From NCBI GenBank assembly GCA_022829145.1, contig CM040755.1, positions 10,116,563-10,180,562 of the forward strand: 64,000 nt of DNA, given 5' to 3'. Shown piece after piece: positions 24,863-38,500 of the stretch. The notes under the pieces are model-generated. The model made no database searches. It saw nothing but the letters and a program-made list of their open reading frames with translations, and was not told the origin of the DNA. The stretch's first letter is position 1, and each line of letters opens with the position of its first letter. Origin of the DNA: Albula goreensis. Taxonomy: Eukaryota; Chordata; Actinopteri; Albuliformes; Albulidae. The position numbers were made by a program, and so were the translations under genes.

Positions 24863-24898
24863 GGGGGGGGGGGGGGCAGGGGAGCAGGGGAGCAGGGG
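24863..24898 (+). repeat. poly(G) run with G-rich tandem
   Basis: Fourteen consecutive G (24863-24876) are followed by three closely spaced GGGG runs in a GGGGAGCA-type tandem. Four or more G-runs within 36 bases satisfy the usual G-quadruplex pattern on the plus strand. The proline-rich reverse ORF through it is an artefact. Confidence 0.8.
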
Positions 24899-27800
24899 CT
24901 CTTCTTTGATAAATAGTGAAGACAGCAGTGCATAGTGGAAATGCTGTTTATGTTTGAATAATGCAATTCACTACAGGATTCACAACAGTTTACAAGTAAG
25001 GGGGAAGGGAATGAAAATATGTAGAGTACAACTGCCCTGCATCCATTCATCTGTTGTATGTATGCATGAAATTGATTCTAAAAATAAACCTTGAAAGCTA
25101 TACCAAAGCCTATACGAAGTGTAAAATCTGACTTGTAAAACTGCCTGAAAACCCTCACTACATATTAATATCATGAGTCCTGGCAGTGTCTTTTTCATGT
25201 TAGAAAGCAGGAGGTCTTCTCCTTCTTGGCTGTGGTAAGCACAGAGTATTGTTTTCACATGGGCATTATTTTGCTTGGCGTGTGCTGTGAATACGCCAGG
25301 AAGCATAGACTGGGAAGAGAATTACACAGTCTGTCTGTCACATAACCATTCATAGGTTTAAAGAGATCCAGCTAGCACAGATGGCGCAAACACAGCACGA
25401 CACAGATTGGACTGTATTACTTAAAATGACCTCCTCTAAAATACAAGAGCACAGATATGTAGCTATATTTCTGCAAGGCTAAGAAATTATTCTTTTTGGA
25501 ACAATGAGTGTGGTTTTCTCCTGCCTTGCATGAAGGAAACTTCCTGTTTTTCAATACACACAGATAGTCTATGGGGATGCAGCTACTGTGCAGCCATTCG
25601 AAAAATTAATCTCCCCAATTTGAAATGTAAAAGTATCATCACAGATTTACAATAATGTGTAACACTGATACGTTAGCAGAGAATAGCAGCTTATGTTTTA
25701 TACATCTGTGTGACTGTAAGATTTGAAATTGGGATGAATGATTCCAGTGGCATTGTGCCATGTCCTCCTGAGCTGGCAGGTAGACATGGCTGATGCAGAT
25801 CAGAGAAGCTGCCTCACATAATACCATGCCCTGAGGAGGAGACAGCAGAGGAAAAGTGCCACGTAGTCCACCATAATAGATCTACTCCTATACCACAACA
25901 CTACGGTTATCTAACAGGAGTCAGAGTGCCATTACTAAAGCACAGCAAATGACAGGATTGACATTTGCCATGAACTCGAACTTTTCTTTAAATGAATGCA
26001 ATGAAACTGCTTTGAACACATTAAATGTGATCTAAAGTTGAGCACATTTTGTGTGATTGTGAACCTTCCAAAACAGCAGATGAAGAAAACAAGCAATACT
26101 TTCTTTGAATAGTAAAACTAAAGTAAGGACATATAATGTTTGAATGCAGGCCATAAGTTTGAATACTGGGAAAAGCTTGATCAAGAAGAAGTACAAAAAA
26201 ATGAATGATGCCTGGGTGCAGTTTTCTCATCTTATATTTATAATTTAACTTATTCATACTTTTATTAAGTAAGCCTGCTCTTAAATTATGATAGCAGACA
26301 AGAAAGGATGAGTACACATCATCTAAGGCAACTTACTGCCAAAATAAAAAAATAAAATAACCAACTGACTTGACCTCAAGTAGCAATAAAGGTGAAGTCA
26401 AGATGATACAGCTCAAAGCCCTGGGATCTGATGGGGGTTTGATCTCAGCCAAAAAGCAAAGGGCCACTGATACAGCACAATGTTTTTTCTCTCACTTCTA
26501 TTCCTGGAATTGTAGATGAGCACATATTCATTGATCAAACACTATTATATGTCTTGTAGATATTATGTGATGAAACAAGATATTTTCTGAGGAGAACAGA
26601 TTCTTTTTGATGTCCTTGGTATAATCCTTCCCTTACTTAGTCCTTAAAAGACGTCTCCATCTACCACAGGTACAAACCACTTCACATAGCTCAATGCCAA
26701 CAAGCTGCTTGATAACATGTGTATCACTTCCTGTGTTGAGTCACACTGCTTATAGGACACAAGGAGTACACACTGGTAGGAAATGGAAATAAATACAAGA
26801 AATGATGTATGTCAGCTGGTATAGCCAGGTGCAGAAAACCCAACCCTGGAAATCAGCAGTAAATGCTGCTCTGTGTGGGTTCAATCAACAGGAAAATCAC
26901 CGTACTAATAAAGGAAATGATATAGACAAATGTAAATACCTCTTTTGGACTAATATAATCTCCCATCCATATGGTCACAGGATTTATTTTACCCGTTATG
27001 TTTCCCCTGCAATTGAATTGATTTAATATTTCATTTGTTGGAATTTTAAATTCTGTTCTGGTTTATTTTTATTCTGCAGCCTTTGTGTTCTCTCTGTTGG
27101 GCACATTCTCTGAATTTTTTCAAAGGATGTTTCAAAATCTGCAGAAAACCAATTAGAATATTGTTCAAGAGCCTTCCCCAAGAGTTTGCCTGCCTTAAAA
27201 TGTAAAAAAAAGTAAAATAAATTAAATAATAATAAAATAAAACACCAACACTGAAATAGGCTGACAGATACATTGGTGACATTCAATAAAATGGTTAATG
27301 ATTATATTTCAGATATTTTATGTTCTCTTTTTTAAGATATGCTTGACTCGTTTATCTGGCAGAATCTGACTTGAACTGCTTTGAACAGGGAAAGGGCCAG
27401 TTTCAGACAGGTCAGCCAGCTCATTGCATCAGCACTGCAGATTCTCTGTCATAATTCTTAGTTTCCTGTTCAACTGTTTTACATTATGTATATTGTTGAA
27501 ATATCATCAAAACTGCAAACGTGAAAATGAGCTTTGTTTGTTAAAAGTAATATAAGACAAAAAAGAAAAACATCCAAATTTCATTTGACATTGAAACAAT
27601 GAATGTTGAGATATTTCATATCTACATGATGGATACCAAAGTGTGGGATATCCATCTTGGGCATAGAAGTTTCTGAATGGAAAAATATATCAAAAAGGTT
27701 ATATTACATGATTGAAATGATTTCTACTTTACCTCCCCTGGTCCTCTTGACAGGGTGAAAGGTGAACCTGTACCTGTCCGTGGTGCTGAAGGCCTCTCAG

Positions 27801-30614
27801 TCTGTTTAGCACTAAGCAGGTAGCAATAGGCTAATGTGGGATTTCAGTACTTTACTACAGCCTGTTCAGTAGCCAGGACATGCAGAGGAATCTGCAGCTG
27901 ACAAGGATGACTTTGACCTGGAGGGGAAACATGTTAAGAGTGTGCTAAGGTATAAGAGGCAGATAGCTTTGTGATTCATCTACCAATTTGAAGAAGAGCA
28001 GTGGTTGTTTAATATCACCAAATTCACCTTAGGGGCATTTGAATGGCTGAACAATAATGGATAAATGCTGATGTAGCACAGGGGAACACTCTGAAAATGA
28101 AACTCTGCTCAGATGTGGATCCCATTCACAAATTCAGATTGGGGAATTCAGAAACTACATATGCCTAAAGCATTTTAGTCCATAAATTCAAAAGAAGTAC
28201 ACTTACTATTCTATCAGATGTGTTTGGGCATAGGTTCACTTGACAAAGAGGATTTTTGATCTTTCTCAGCCTCACTTCTGTAGGCTGTAGAACACAGAAA
28301 TCAAATCAGCATTATTGAACAGTCTCCAAAAGCCTTCTTCCTCTTTCTGCTTAAACTCCAGAAGATGATTCATTCATAAAACCCCCCTAAAGCTGGCTCA
28401 AAACAAGTGTGTGAAAAAAATAATATGTCATCTTTTGTGTAATTTAGGAGCTGGCATTAATTTCCTCACTCTTTCTGAAACAAGAGCTGGTTCAGTGGCA
28501 GTTCACAGCATACGCTTGGTCAGTTGAGAAAACACAAAAGTTTGTAAAGTAGTTAAGCCATGTCTTTTGTGCTGTAATCCTCCTTTCCCCAAAGAGTAGA
28601 TTTTGGCTGCATGATTGGATGGGTAATGGATTAAGTGATAGCTTGACAAGATGTTTTGTGTGGTATGCATTGAAACAGTAATGACATGAGCATGAGTTTT
28701 TTTCCCCTTTGTGATTTCATAGGGCCCAATAAAATGCTGCCAGTGCTAATATTCTGACACAATGACATAATGGGATATGGTGTCTCATTGCCTTTTAGCC
28801 AGTTGCTGCATAAACAAGGATTAATTTAAGAAGTGTATGTTCTTTTCACACTTGCGACCTGACAGTGGCAGCACCCCTCACCATATGGTCACGCAATGGC
28901 TGTATCTTATTGAAATGCTTTCTCTGACCCAATGCCTTAGTATATTTCTTATAGCAGCAACAATCCTTGTAAAATTCAGCACTGCTTTGACTCTTGGAAA
29001 ATCTGAAAAATTTGAGGACTTAAATCTGGTGAGAGAAAAAAGAGTCCTTTGAGTTCATTGCCATGGAAATAAGATTAAACTTTTAACACCAAGCACTCAG
29101 CAGCATGCAGTTTCTTTTCTTATATCAGCAATCACACACAAATGATGAAACTTGTGCTTGTGTGTCAGGAGTAGTAAGAATGCTACAAATCCTGAGTATC
29201 CTTCAAAAGTTCACCTATCGCCCAAGTTCCGGCAATTCTGTGACTTTAATCTACTTGCAATTACATTCATAGTCTGTGTAACCCTAACTTTGATATTAAT
29301 GCAAAAATTCACTGCAAAAGGTAGAGTCCATCCTTTGGGCGAGTATTTGTGTTGTATTATTTTAATGGAGGGGTTATGATGGCAGTGAGGAATTTCATGT
29401 TCCACTGAATGTGCTCGTCTTTTGTGCATAATGTCTGAATAAGCCTTTTGCGAGATTGCTTGCCCTAACATATGCTATTTGCAAGAGATAAAATTCCAAA
29501 TTTTATAACACGGAACATAAAACCCTCAAAGTGTCTTTGGAATGGGAATTTTAAAAATAAATAAAAAAAATAAAAAATTGGCACTAGTACCTAAGTGCTC
29601 CCTTCTGAGTGCAGTCTTAATCCTCCAAAACAAGAGCAGCTGGAAAGATTATGCATGAATCTACAAGCACTAAGGCAGTGAAATGGAGACAATATCTGTA
29701 GCTTAAACAATTGTGCATAAAATAAAAAACCAACACCGCTAAAGCACCACAAAAGAGATTCCGCTATAAACGTTTCACAAAATTACCACAGTAAAATCAT
29801 CAGTGTTAAAGCAACAACGGTAAGAGCTGAGGCAGCTTTGATAAAGTAAATTTGGCCCCACTCCTACCAGAATGCTACAGTCAAATTAATTCTGAATATT
29901 TTTACAATTTTGGTAAAATATACTTGTTTCTTTGGATCCATCATACAATAAAACCTTTCAGCCAGTATTCGGGATCCTCCAGTGTACAAGCACATGAACT
30001 ATTTTAACCTTAGGAGTGTACTCACATGAATTATGCAAAGGTTCTTGGACATGCATAGTTTATTTGTGTATCATAATGATGCAGGGGATGAGGAGAAGGC
30101 AGCCAATCATTGATATGGCAATGCAGGTCAAAAATAATGAGATGAGAATACAATCCACCGACTCACAGCTCATCAGAAACCTCATACTGTCCAACACCAA
30201 AATCATTGCCGTAACTCCAACATGATCATTAAAACAATGACGGGGGAGGGGGGCATCTTTGAGGTGAGTTACAGATACAGATGAAGAGGAAAGAATGAAT
30301 AAGCAAAACCCAGCGACAACAGAGGGTATGTGGATTCAGTCTCTCCCAGAAACGGGAGGTAAATGCATAAGTCTTTTCACGCTAAATTGTTGTCAAATTT
30401 TATTGTTTATATTCCGAAGCCATAATAATCATAATAAGAAAGCAAAATTAGTCATAGAAGCCTCAACATGCATACTCTGTAAGCACAGGCATGGATGTTT
30501 TAAAGATTCGTCACATAAACAAATTAACACATAAAAAGGTTATGCAGTGTCAGTCACCACAGGGGATGAGCTGCAGGTGACTGCAGGGTATGTTTATCCT
30601 GAAATATAATGTAA
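24899..30614. other. non-coding sequence
   Basis: A long AT-rich stretch without supported genes. A-rich simple tracts lie at about 26340-26360, 27195-27243 and 29552-29577. TGACTTTGACCT at 27908-27919, the reverse of AGGTCAAAGTCA, resembles a tightly spaced pair of nuclear-receptor half-sites. Blocks near 27720-27960 and 30010-30230 are more complex and could be regulatory. All ORFs are under 110 codons and show no known domain. Confidence 0.45.
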
Positions 30615-30617
30615 ATG

Positions 30618-30637
30618 TGTGCCACACGTGTGGTACA
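30618..30637. promoter_or_regulatory. 20-bp near-perfect palindrome centred on CACGTG
   Basis: The core CCACACGTGTGG (30622-30633) is a perfect palindrome. It extends to 20 bp with a single mismatched pair. It contains the canonical E-box CACGTG flanked by CA/TG, as bound by bHLH factors. Function is inferred. Confidence 0.4.
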
Positions 30638-32235
30638 TCAGCAGTGCAGTCCACGTTTCTATAAAAAGATTGTAATTTGTTTGATTAGCATTCATCTTTC
30701 ATTTCACTGCCTCAGACTGTGTCGCCCACATGTCAACATTAGGCTTGTAAACAAAAAAGCACCACTTTTGTCAAGTCACAGAAATGTTGAAGATGGCATG
30801 ATGACAGAAAATGTGCATGCTGTATGGTGAGAAAGTCCTTGCAGTGTTTAATAGAATTTGTAGGTTCTATGATGTGGCTTTTATAGTGGATTTGAATAGT
30901 TTCAAAAAATCTTGACGTAACTCAAAACCCTTGCCCTTATGGTTTCATCTAGCCCAACTTTAAGTTGCCATCACACATGTAAAGTTGCTACAGCATCCAG
31001 TGATAGTCCTGGAGAATACATTTTCAGAAATTTACAGAATACAAACATCATGAAAAATGTCACATTCCAGGTTTCACCCAGTTTTATGTAACTCAGAATG
31101 GCCTATGAGACATCATGGCTTAGAAATATATATGAATACAGTTCCAGTTGTCAGAATTCAACTCCATAATCCTACCATTAGTATAGCGGTTTTATGGTCA
31201 CTATCATGGCAGACTTTGTTCACCATGGGCCACGCAGACTGTCTGGTATGAGAAAACAGAACTGAAGTATCCTGAGGTTTCAGCTACAAATAAATAATCC
31301 AAATGACATGAACTAAAATCCAAATAGCTTGACCTAGTGATGGTTGAATAAGGTGTGGCAACAAATACATTTAGCTGTCATTCACTGACCTGTGTCAGTC
31401 CTGAGCCACTACACTCATCATTAACCTTGTTTTGTGTGAGACATTCATTCAGTAATGTCTTGTTCATTTTCTATTCATGACAAGGCATGGTCTTTATCAA
31501 AGGAATCTAGAGCCAAAGAATGTTGAAAGAAAATGACCAAGACCTAACTAAAGAAACATAGTAACTCAAATGGTTTTTACAGTCATATTGGCAGTAAAAT
31601 ATACAGTACATATATACATCATGTGTGAAAAGGTATTTTGTCATATATAACAATGATTATAGTATGAAATTTTACATATTGTTAATATATATGTTATTAT
31701 ATGGCTATTAACTTCTTAACTTTTTCAGGGGACATTATGAGTAGTGTAAAAAGGATAAAAATGATAAAAAGAGTTAAGAAATATGGAAAAAGATGATTAT
31801 ACATACATTTCTGATAATCAGAACTTACATTAAACATACCCAAAGCTAATAATAATATCAGATTAATTCAGAAATGCAAAATCTTACACTGGAATCATTT
31901 TTTTGTTATTTCAAAAAGTATTATTTCCTGTCTGTCACCTGATGTTAAATAGAAAATACTGTATTTTCGGTGAATGGTCTTCAGGTTGTTACTGTGACAT
32001 AAAGTATGTACAACCACATGAGTCTTTAATCCGACACAGTCTCACACATATCACACCAAAAGTATGCTGTTTGTCAAACTTTGATGTACATAATGAAGCT
32101 TATGACAAGAAAAAAATGTGTCCTCTTGTTCCTGTTTTTGCCACTGTGACAGAACCCACTCAATGTACCACATCCTAGGGGTAAAAATTCTCTGTTTTTC
32201 TAAATGATTCAGTGTCTCTAGGGGTACTGTAAGCT
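30638..32235. other. non-coding AT-rich sequence
   Basis: No gene, RNA or recognised repeat. Strongly AT-rich around 31600-31900. Confidence 0.45.
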
Positions 32236-32416
32236 AGGGGTGGCTAGCCCTGCTCCTGGACAGCTGTGGGATGTGCTGGCTTTTGTTTTCCCCTCAGAAT
32301 CAGCAAACAAATCACATCCAAGAAACCAGGTGAGGTGAGTTAGCTGTGTTATCAATGGTGCTGACTGATTAACAAAAATCAACAAACCCTGTTTTGCTCC
32401 ATGACCAACCCTGCTG
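32236..32416. mobile_element. MITE-like element with imperfect inverted ends
   Basis: The left part (agccctgctcctgga... ending cttttgtt) and the reverse complement of the right part (32375-32416) align over 42 positions at roughly 60% identity by hand. That is an old foldback layout. The left arm is related to the fragments near 37.65 kb and 46.59 kb. No ORF is present, so it would be a non-autonomous element. Superfamily not determined. Confidence 0.45.
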
Positions 32417-32722
32417 TAAACTGTGCAGATGCATTTTTAGGGACTAAACTGATGGATAGACAAGAGGCACCATAAATATGGAGGAAAGCTATTTCAAAAT
32501 GATTTAAATTACTAAATTCAAGGAACATTAATAATTTGTTCTGATATCCATATAATTGGAAATTTTAACTTTCAGCAATCGTCAACATCATTTAATCAAT
32601 CCATACTCATGGAGGACCATTTAAGGTGATAAGTGTTGATTAAATCCAGAACAGGCTGAGTGTTGCAGTTGATGTTTAGCTCCTGTTAACATCCAACCAT
32701 AATTAAAATTAATAAAACATTT
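32417..32722. other. non-coding AT-rich sequence
   Basis: Nothing recognised. Confidence 0.45.
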
Positions 32723-32724
32723 CT

Positions 32725-33020
32725 GTTATTCATCAAGATTCAGCACAGACTGATATTTATTGAGCCTTGAGAGAGTAAAAGTGCTGTTGGAGGCCCACAT
32801 CACTTTCACGAAGCAAACATGACGAGTGGCGAAGAGTAATGGAGAAGCCTGATACTTGTTTAAAGGGCGTCTGAAAAACATAATGTAAATAGGCTGTGAT
32901 TGTGTAATCCCATAACACATGATGTTATTCGTGCAGATAAGCAGTGACATGGACAGTGGCAATCCATAACGCTGTCTCTTTATCTTTTCCGAAGGGTGGG
33001 GGGACTCTGTGGGATAAACA
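32725..33020. promoter_or_regulatory. possible conserved non-coding block
   Basis: Complex sequence of balanced composition with several CpG, between AT-rich flanks and without repeats. The ORFs on either strand show no family resemblance. Texture-based call. Confidence 0.25.
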
Positions 33021-35038
33021 GAAATGCTCTGCAGAAATCCATATCTGAGCAAATGCGAAGGACAAAGTCCTCATGAGCGCCACAACACATGCATCACTTC
33101 TGCCCTCTCTGCTTCCTCATTACTCTTACTGTGGAACTTAATGCCTGACCACTTTATCCTAGGAATACCCATGCTTTTTCCCTTTTTATTCAATAAAGCT
33201 TATCATCTTAAATTCCACCAAGGACCACATCTGGGTTTTGCCCTGTTACTGAAATATAGTAGACTGTGATGGAATGGCTGGCCTCTCTTTCTTGCGGCTT
33301 GTAATTTCCACAACAACCCCCTCTGCCTTCAGGTGTTTGAGGAACCTGCCGAGTGACCAGCTGCAAGGTGCGGAGGACTGATCCAAGAGTCTAAGCCAAG
33401 TACACTGAGAATAGTATTCAATCAAGAAGCAAGTTCACATTTAACTTGAACAACCTGAAGAAATTAGCAAATGCTTGAATTTATTTGTAAGGTCAGAGTT
33501 AAGGACAGATGTTTATTGAATACTGACTTGTGTCTCTGCCAATTTCTTTATTGACCATGTTCAGAATTCCAGTATTCATCAAGCTCCTTATTATTATGGT
33601 TGCAAATTATTTTGTCATATTAACATAGAGTACCAAATGAAACCAAGGTTTTTCTTCTTTATAGAGTATATGAGGGACCCCCTCCTGGATCTGTCTGGTT
33701 TATTGACATGCAGTGTCATTGTTGCTGTGATTACTCTAATCAGGCCTGCTTGATTACTATCATCTGTGAGATAATGGTTAATCGACAGCTCATCGGAATC
33801 ACTCGCTGCAGCCGCGGCCTCCCTCTGCCTGCCAAAAAAATCTGAAGAAACCCCAAAACCGAGAAATATGTCACAACCAATAAAAAGCCCAGTTTGTCTG
33901 CACACACCAGCGACGGTTTAAACCTGTACAAATAAATCTGTGATGACGCAGGTAATATCTGTAAGGCTGGAGGCACCTATGATGTGATGGAATGACAAAT
34001 GAGGGGACGGTGATAACACATCGGTTTTGAATTTGATTCAAATGTAATCACATCACAGCTACTTTGAGGGAAAATACATCCATGGAAGTGCTTTCACTTG
34101 AGTCTTTTACAGAGACAGGAAATAGTACAAAACTGCCAATCAGATGCTTCATCTGGAAGAGCGTTTATTTCGTGCGGGCCGGGTACATGTCAGGAGGAGA
34201 CAATCAGTCATTTTATGACACTTTGGTGCTTCAATCCAGCTGTCCTCCCCCTTTCTTACTGGAGCATGGAAGTAAAAAGTAACACTAACTAGATTCATGT
34301 TTGCAAGATGATCAGATTGCAAAGGAAAACAAGCTTTTCATGATTGTTTGCCTCATGACAGGAAATTGAATAGGAATAGCTGTGTCTCATTAGATGTGGT
34401 ACCATGAAGCAAAATCACAGCTGGGTGGCCTGTTTCCCAACCTCACTTTCCTTTTCTAGACAGATTCTGGAAGATGAAGAAATAAAATAAACGCACCCAA
34501 GGTCTTTCTTTGCCACAACCAGTCTACAAGATTAAAAACATGGGTTCATGCAGCTCCGCCTCACTTTAGGGGATTGGAATCAATTTGTCAGTTTGTCCTT
34601 GTGTTATAAATGAATCGAATTGTCCATTTTACTTTCGTCACACACACAGTCTGGCAAGTTTGGTAAACAACAAAATTAACTCATTAAACTGGGATGTGGA
34701 GAAAATTAGAAAGAGAATGTCACACATTTCAGTCAATATTTGCATATGACTTTTTCTTCATTATCTCTACTTTCAGTGTCCTATGATAAGGACTAAAGTC
34801 ATGTGATTTCTTTGTATCTTGAATATAAACATAAACAACTACATTCAATTTCAAGTAGAAGTTAAGGATAGCTGGTTCCTGAATGCAAGCTCTCATTTGT
34901 TGAGATCCATGTTAACCTCCTGTCCTGGCTGTATCTGCCAGTCGAAGTAAGCAAAAGGATTAGTGGAAGGGCTAATGTAGCCGGCTAAAGTGAACTCCAA
35001 GTTCTTGTATCCAAGGAAACACCAGAATCATTGAAGTA
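33021..35038. other. non-coding sequence, one complex block inside
   Basis: No gene supported. A short complex segment at about 33715-33850 (aatcaggcctgcttgattac... to ...gcagccgcggcctccc) is richer in CpG and could be regulatory. A POU octamer, ATTTGCAT, lies at 34738-34745. Confidence 0.4.
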
Positions 35039-35068
35039 CCCCCCCCACACACACACACACACACACAC
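35039..35068. repeat. poly(C) plus (CA)n microsatellite
   Basis: A run of eight C leads directly into about eleven CA units. Confidence 0.95.
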
Positions 35069-37645
35069 CGATGGAGCACACCAGGGCACTAAAAGCACAG
35101 AGTAGTGTGAAAATCACACTGAGGTAGTGGGTGAGGACCGTTAAATCACATCCACTGACACTGAGGCGTGACCCTCGCCTGTGGGACCCGCGCGGTGGTC
35201 ATGCAGTGCACATCAACAGGCTAAGTCCTTCATACAAGTCTCGATGACCTGTTTCTCTACAAAAACACAGACCCTGAGTAACCACCTCTACTGACTGTCA
35301 ACACTGAATGGGAGGCAAGGTCAAAGCTTTCCCTGCTGGGTCTTTCTGTACGGCCCTGTGCAGGCAGGAAGAGAAATAAGAGAGAGGTAGGCTTGAGAGG
35401 GGAAAGGACCTGTCAGTGTGGACACGACTTTAACACATTCAATCTACAGCTTAGGCTGAATCCCTCAAAGCAGTCTGAACAGAACATGTACCAGCAGGTA
35501 GACAAGGTGATAACATTATTCACTGGCAATGAGTTGTGGTATATACCAACATTTCTGGATATATTCTGGCACATCTTGACACATCATCATAAATATGGAA
35601 ATTGCATAAACATAAGACAAAAAACAACAAGTAGTGCATGCCTTTGTTGTACAGTTAGCACCATTATATTAGAACCAAAGAACCAAGAGATGATGCTATA
35701 TAAGTGCAACCTAAAAAGTAGGAATCTTTACCATTTATTTTTGTTATTGTTACCCACTCTCAGCCAGTGATTTTAATCCCCTTCCCACGAAGACATTCTT
35801 GCATGGGACAGAACTGAGCTTTAAATATATCGTGTGAAACTGCAAACAAACAAGTGCCAGGTTTAATACCTCCCAGCATATCACAAAAAGGTGCACCTCG
35901 TTGAAACACTCGGTGCAAAAAATAAACAAAAAACTGAACAGATGTGTTCAGAGGTCTTGAAATATATACAGTCAAATAAACACAGAGAAAGTGAAGTGCA
36001 GAACATTCTGTGGGCATGCTAATGGAAAACTTTGGCTGGCAAGGTGCAAACAGGATGAGACAAGAATATTCAAATTAGCTTGGTGGGAAGCAGATGGGAA
36101 AAGAGGAATATTTCTTCAATGGTTTCTCTCAGATCAGTAGAATTCAAATACACACCCGAATTGAATAATAAAAACTGGCAGCGATGCACCACTTCAACTG
36201 CTTCAAAATGCATTGATATTTCTGCTTCATTTTGACAGGCAGACTTCTGCCTGTACTTTCTTTTGCTCGCTCAACACTAGCTATTGATTTTGTAGAAATT
36301 CTCCATGCAGGACTAGCAATGTTTTGCCTCATTACTCCTCATAAACCAAATAGTTTGGAACTGGTGGGGGGGGGGTGATGCAAAGGAGGCTGAAATGCTA
36401 CATCAGGTTGAAAATAATGGAAGTGCTGTAAAGGAACAGTGGCCAGTGAAAATGTTATTTCAGACACTTTATTATTTTCTATCCAGCTGTGTACATAAGC
36501 TTCATTTTAATTTGTGGAGAGCTCCGCAAAGGATTAGAGTCTTTAAAATTGTTTACAATTTATTTGTGCCAAAGCAAAAATTCCTTTTCACAGAATGGTT
36601 TACAGTTAAGTTGCTTTTGATTCCACACATCTCTGGAGGTCTGTGCAACTGCTGTAAATGCTGGACATGTAAATATTAGACATTTTTGCCAACACATGGT
36701 GGCCTGTATGTTTGTTCTCTCATCACAAAATCCCTAATTCATTGTAAACATGTTTCTGAGTGAATGTTTTCTTAGTCCAGAATGTATTCTTTAGAAAACA
36801 ATATGCAGGTATAAAATAGGATTCACGGGTCTGTTGCAATAGGTCACCTCCACAAATTCAGCAAATGATGTTTTCCAATCATGCCTTGTTGATCTATTTT
36901 TATGGAGTTATCTCAATAAAAGTTTGACAGATGAATAAATCTACTGTGGTTATTGCTTTTACTTCAATCATCCTGTTCCATACGTTACCATTTGTATACA
37001 AACAGCATTTTATCAAAAGTATTCACTTTTATAATACACAATTTAGGGGACAAAAATTACATTTTGCACACCAGATCAGTGCTGATTGGAACATCAACCA
37101 AAGAAAGGTTGTTACAAAAATATTTTCACAAATAATTATTAATGAAAGGCTTTATACAAGCAGGTGCTTCATTCATACATACCTTCTCTCTGATACCGCA
37201 GCCAGCATATAAACTCAGTAAGAGTTCAAGAAAATCATAGTGCTTTCTTCATTGAAAAACATTTGTGGGAGATACATGACTGACAGGTTTGAACATGTTT
37301 TGTGCCATTTGCTGGTATACTTATGTATCCATCTGGACCATATCCATGTGGGCAAGAATGTCTTTTAAGTAATACATTTGTGGATGGTGTCAGCTCTATT
37401 CTTTAATTCTGAGCATCCGTTGCCCATGGCAGCGGTGATATCACCTCACAAGAAGCTGTGAGGCTGTTTTACTGGCTCATAGGGACAGATGAAAGGCAGC
37501 CCATACCCCCTGCATATTGTGACAATCGATTTTGTATTGAAAACACTGAGAGTAAAGGACACAAAAGGGGATTGTAAACAGGAGGTTTTCACACATCTCT
37601 GGACACTCATCAGCTGAGTGGGAAGATTCAGCTTGTCTGCTGCCT
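35069..37645. other. non-coding sequence
   Basis: Somewhat GC-richer at 35070-35400, then AT-rich. A ten-base G run is at 36366-36375. The 125-codon ORF at 35393-35770 has no recognisable domain and lies in ordinary AT-rich DNA, so I do not call it a gene. Confidence 0.45.
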
Positions 37646-37647
37646 CC

Positions 37648-37715
37648 CACCCTGGTCCTGCAGAGCCACAGGGTTTTCTGGTTTCTATTTTTAATCAGCG
37701 CTTAATTGATCAGAA
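37648..37715 (+). mobile_element. fragment of the 'CCCTGGTCCTG' interspersed repeat
   Basis: Reads accctggtcctgcagagcc... through ...ttaatcagcgcttaattgatc. It is the best-preserved local example of the family seen near 24.0, 32.2 and 46.6 kb, and similar sequences are common in fish genomes. It is truncated, with no matching right arm. Confidence 0.5.
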
Positions 37716-38436
37716 GTAGCTCTACCATCATAATGAAAGAGGAACAGTGGCCACTAAGGTACAGCGCATAAGGACCTCACCCTCAGTGTGACTTAGAAAG
37801 AGGAGGAGACTGTTCTGATAATCATGATTGTTTATTTGTTTCAACAAGGAAGCCCTGAGGGCCATTCAGTTCAGTCATTATCATGAAGCATAATGGCCAA
37901 AGCAGACTGAATTGCTTTGAATTATAGCAAAAGGTTTGCCCTTGAACCAGCCATTTCAGCTGTGACTAGAGTGTCTGTTTCTGATAATTAAAAGTGGGGT
38001 GAGACGGACTGGGGTATATCAACCTGTTGACGTTAATCCCAAACAAAATGACAAATTTTCAAAGCAGTATTTATTTGCGTAGATTGTACACTGATGACCT
38101 GAATCAAGAAACAGTCAGGAAAAGCTAATGGCTGATAGGAGAAAATTAATGGTTTTTATTTGAGTTTATGTTTTAGTATTTCCCTAGATTATAAATGCAC
38201 GTGGACACTTTCACAGAGGTTCCATTCTTTTAATTATCATTTGGAAATGCCCTCTCCAGCACATAATGTAAACGCAAAGTAACAGTAGGGCACAAGGGAA
38301 AGACAGGAGAAACTATACTAATTTCTCCAGTTCTTAGACATAAATGCATCCCATGTCTGAAAACAAATTAGACAGAAGCTTCTGAAGATCATTTGGGGAA
38401 CTACCTGCGTACGTTTTCTTCACACAAATCTTATCG
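37716..38436. other. non-coding unique sequence
   Basis: No gene or repeat recognised. Confidence 0.45.
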
Positions 38437-38500
38437 TACATTGTAGTCATTTAGCAGATGTTTTACTTTCAAATCTACGTAGAATAAGTGCATTAATTCA
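38437..38500 (+). mobile_element. degenerate fish 'TTAGCAGA' short repeat fragment
   Basis: The words catttagcagatg...agaataagtgcatt match the layout of a very common fish dispersed repeat (usual form close to TTTAGCAGACGCTTTTATCC, then GACTTACA...). The copy at 41988-42035 shares the AGCAGA...CTT core. Superfamily not assigned. Confidence 0.45.

Noticed and set aside
35393-35770. 125-codon ORF
   Set aside because: Ordinary AT-rich DNA, no domain, and no splice or promoter context.
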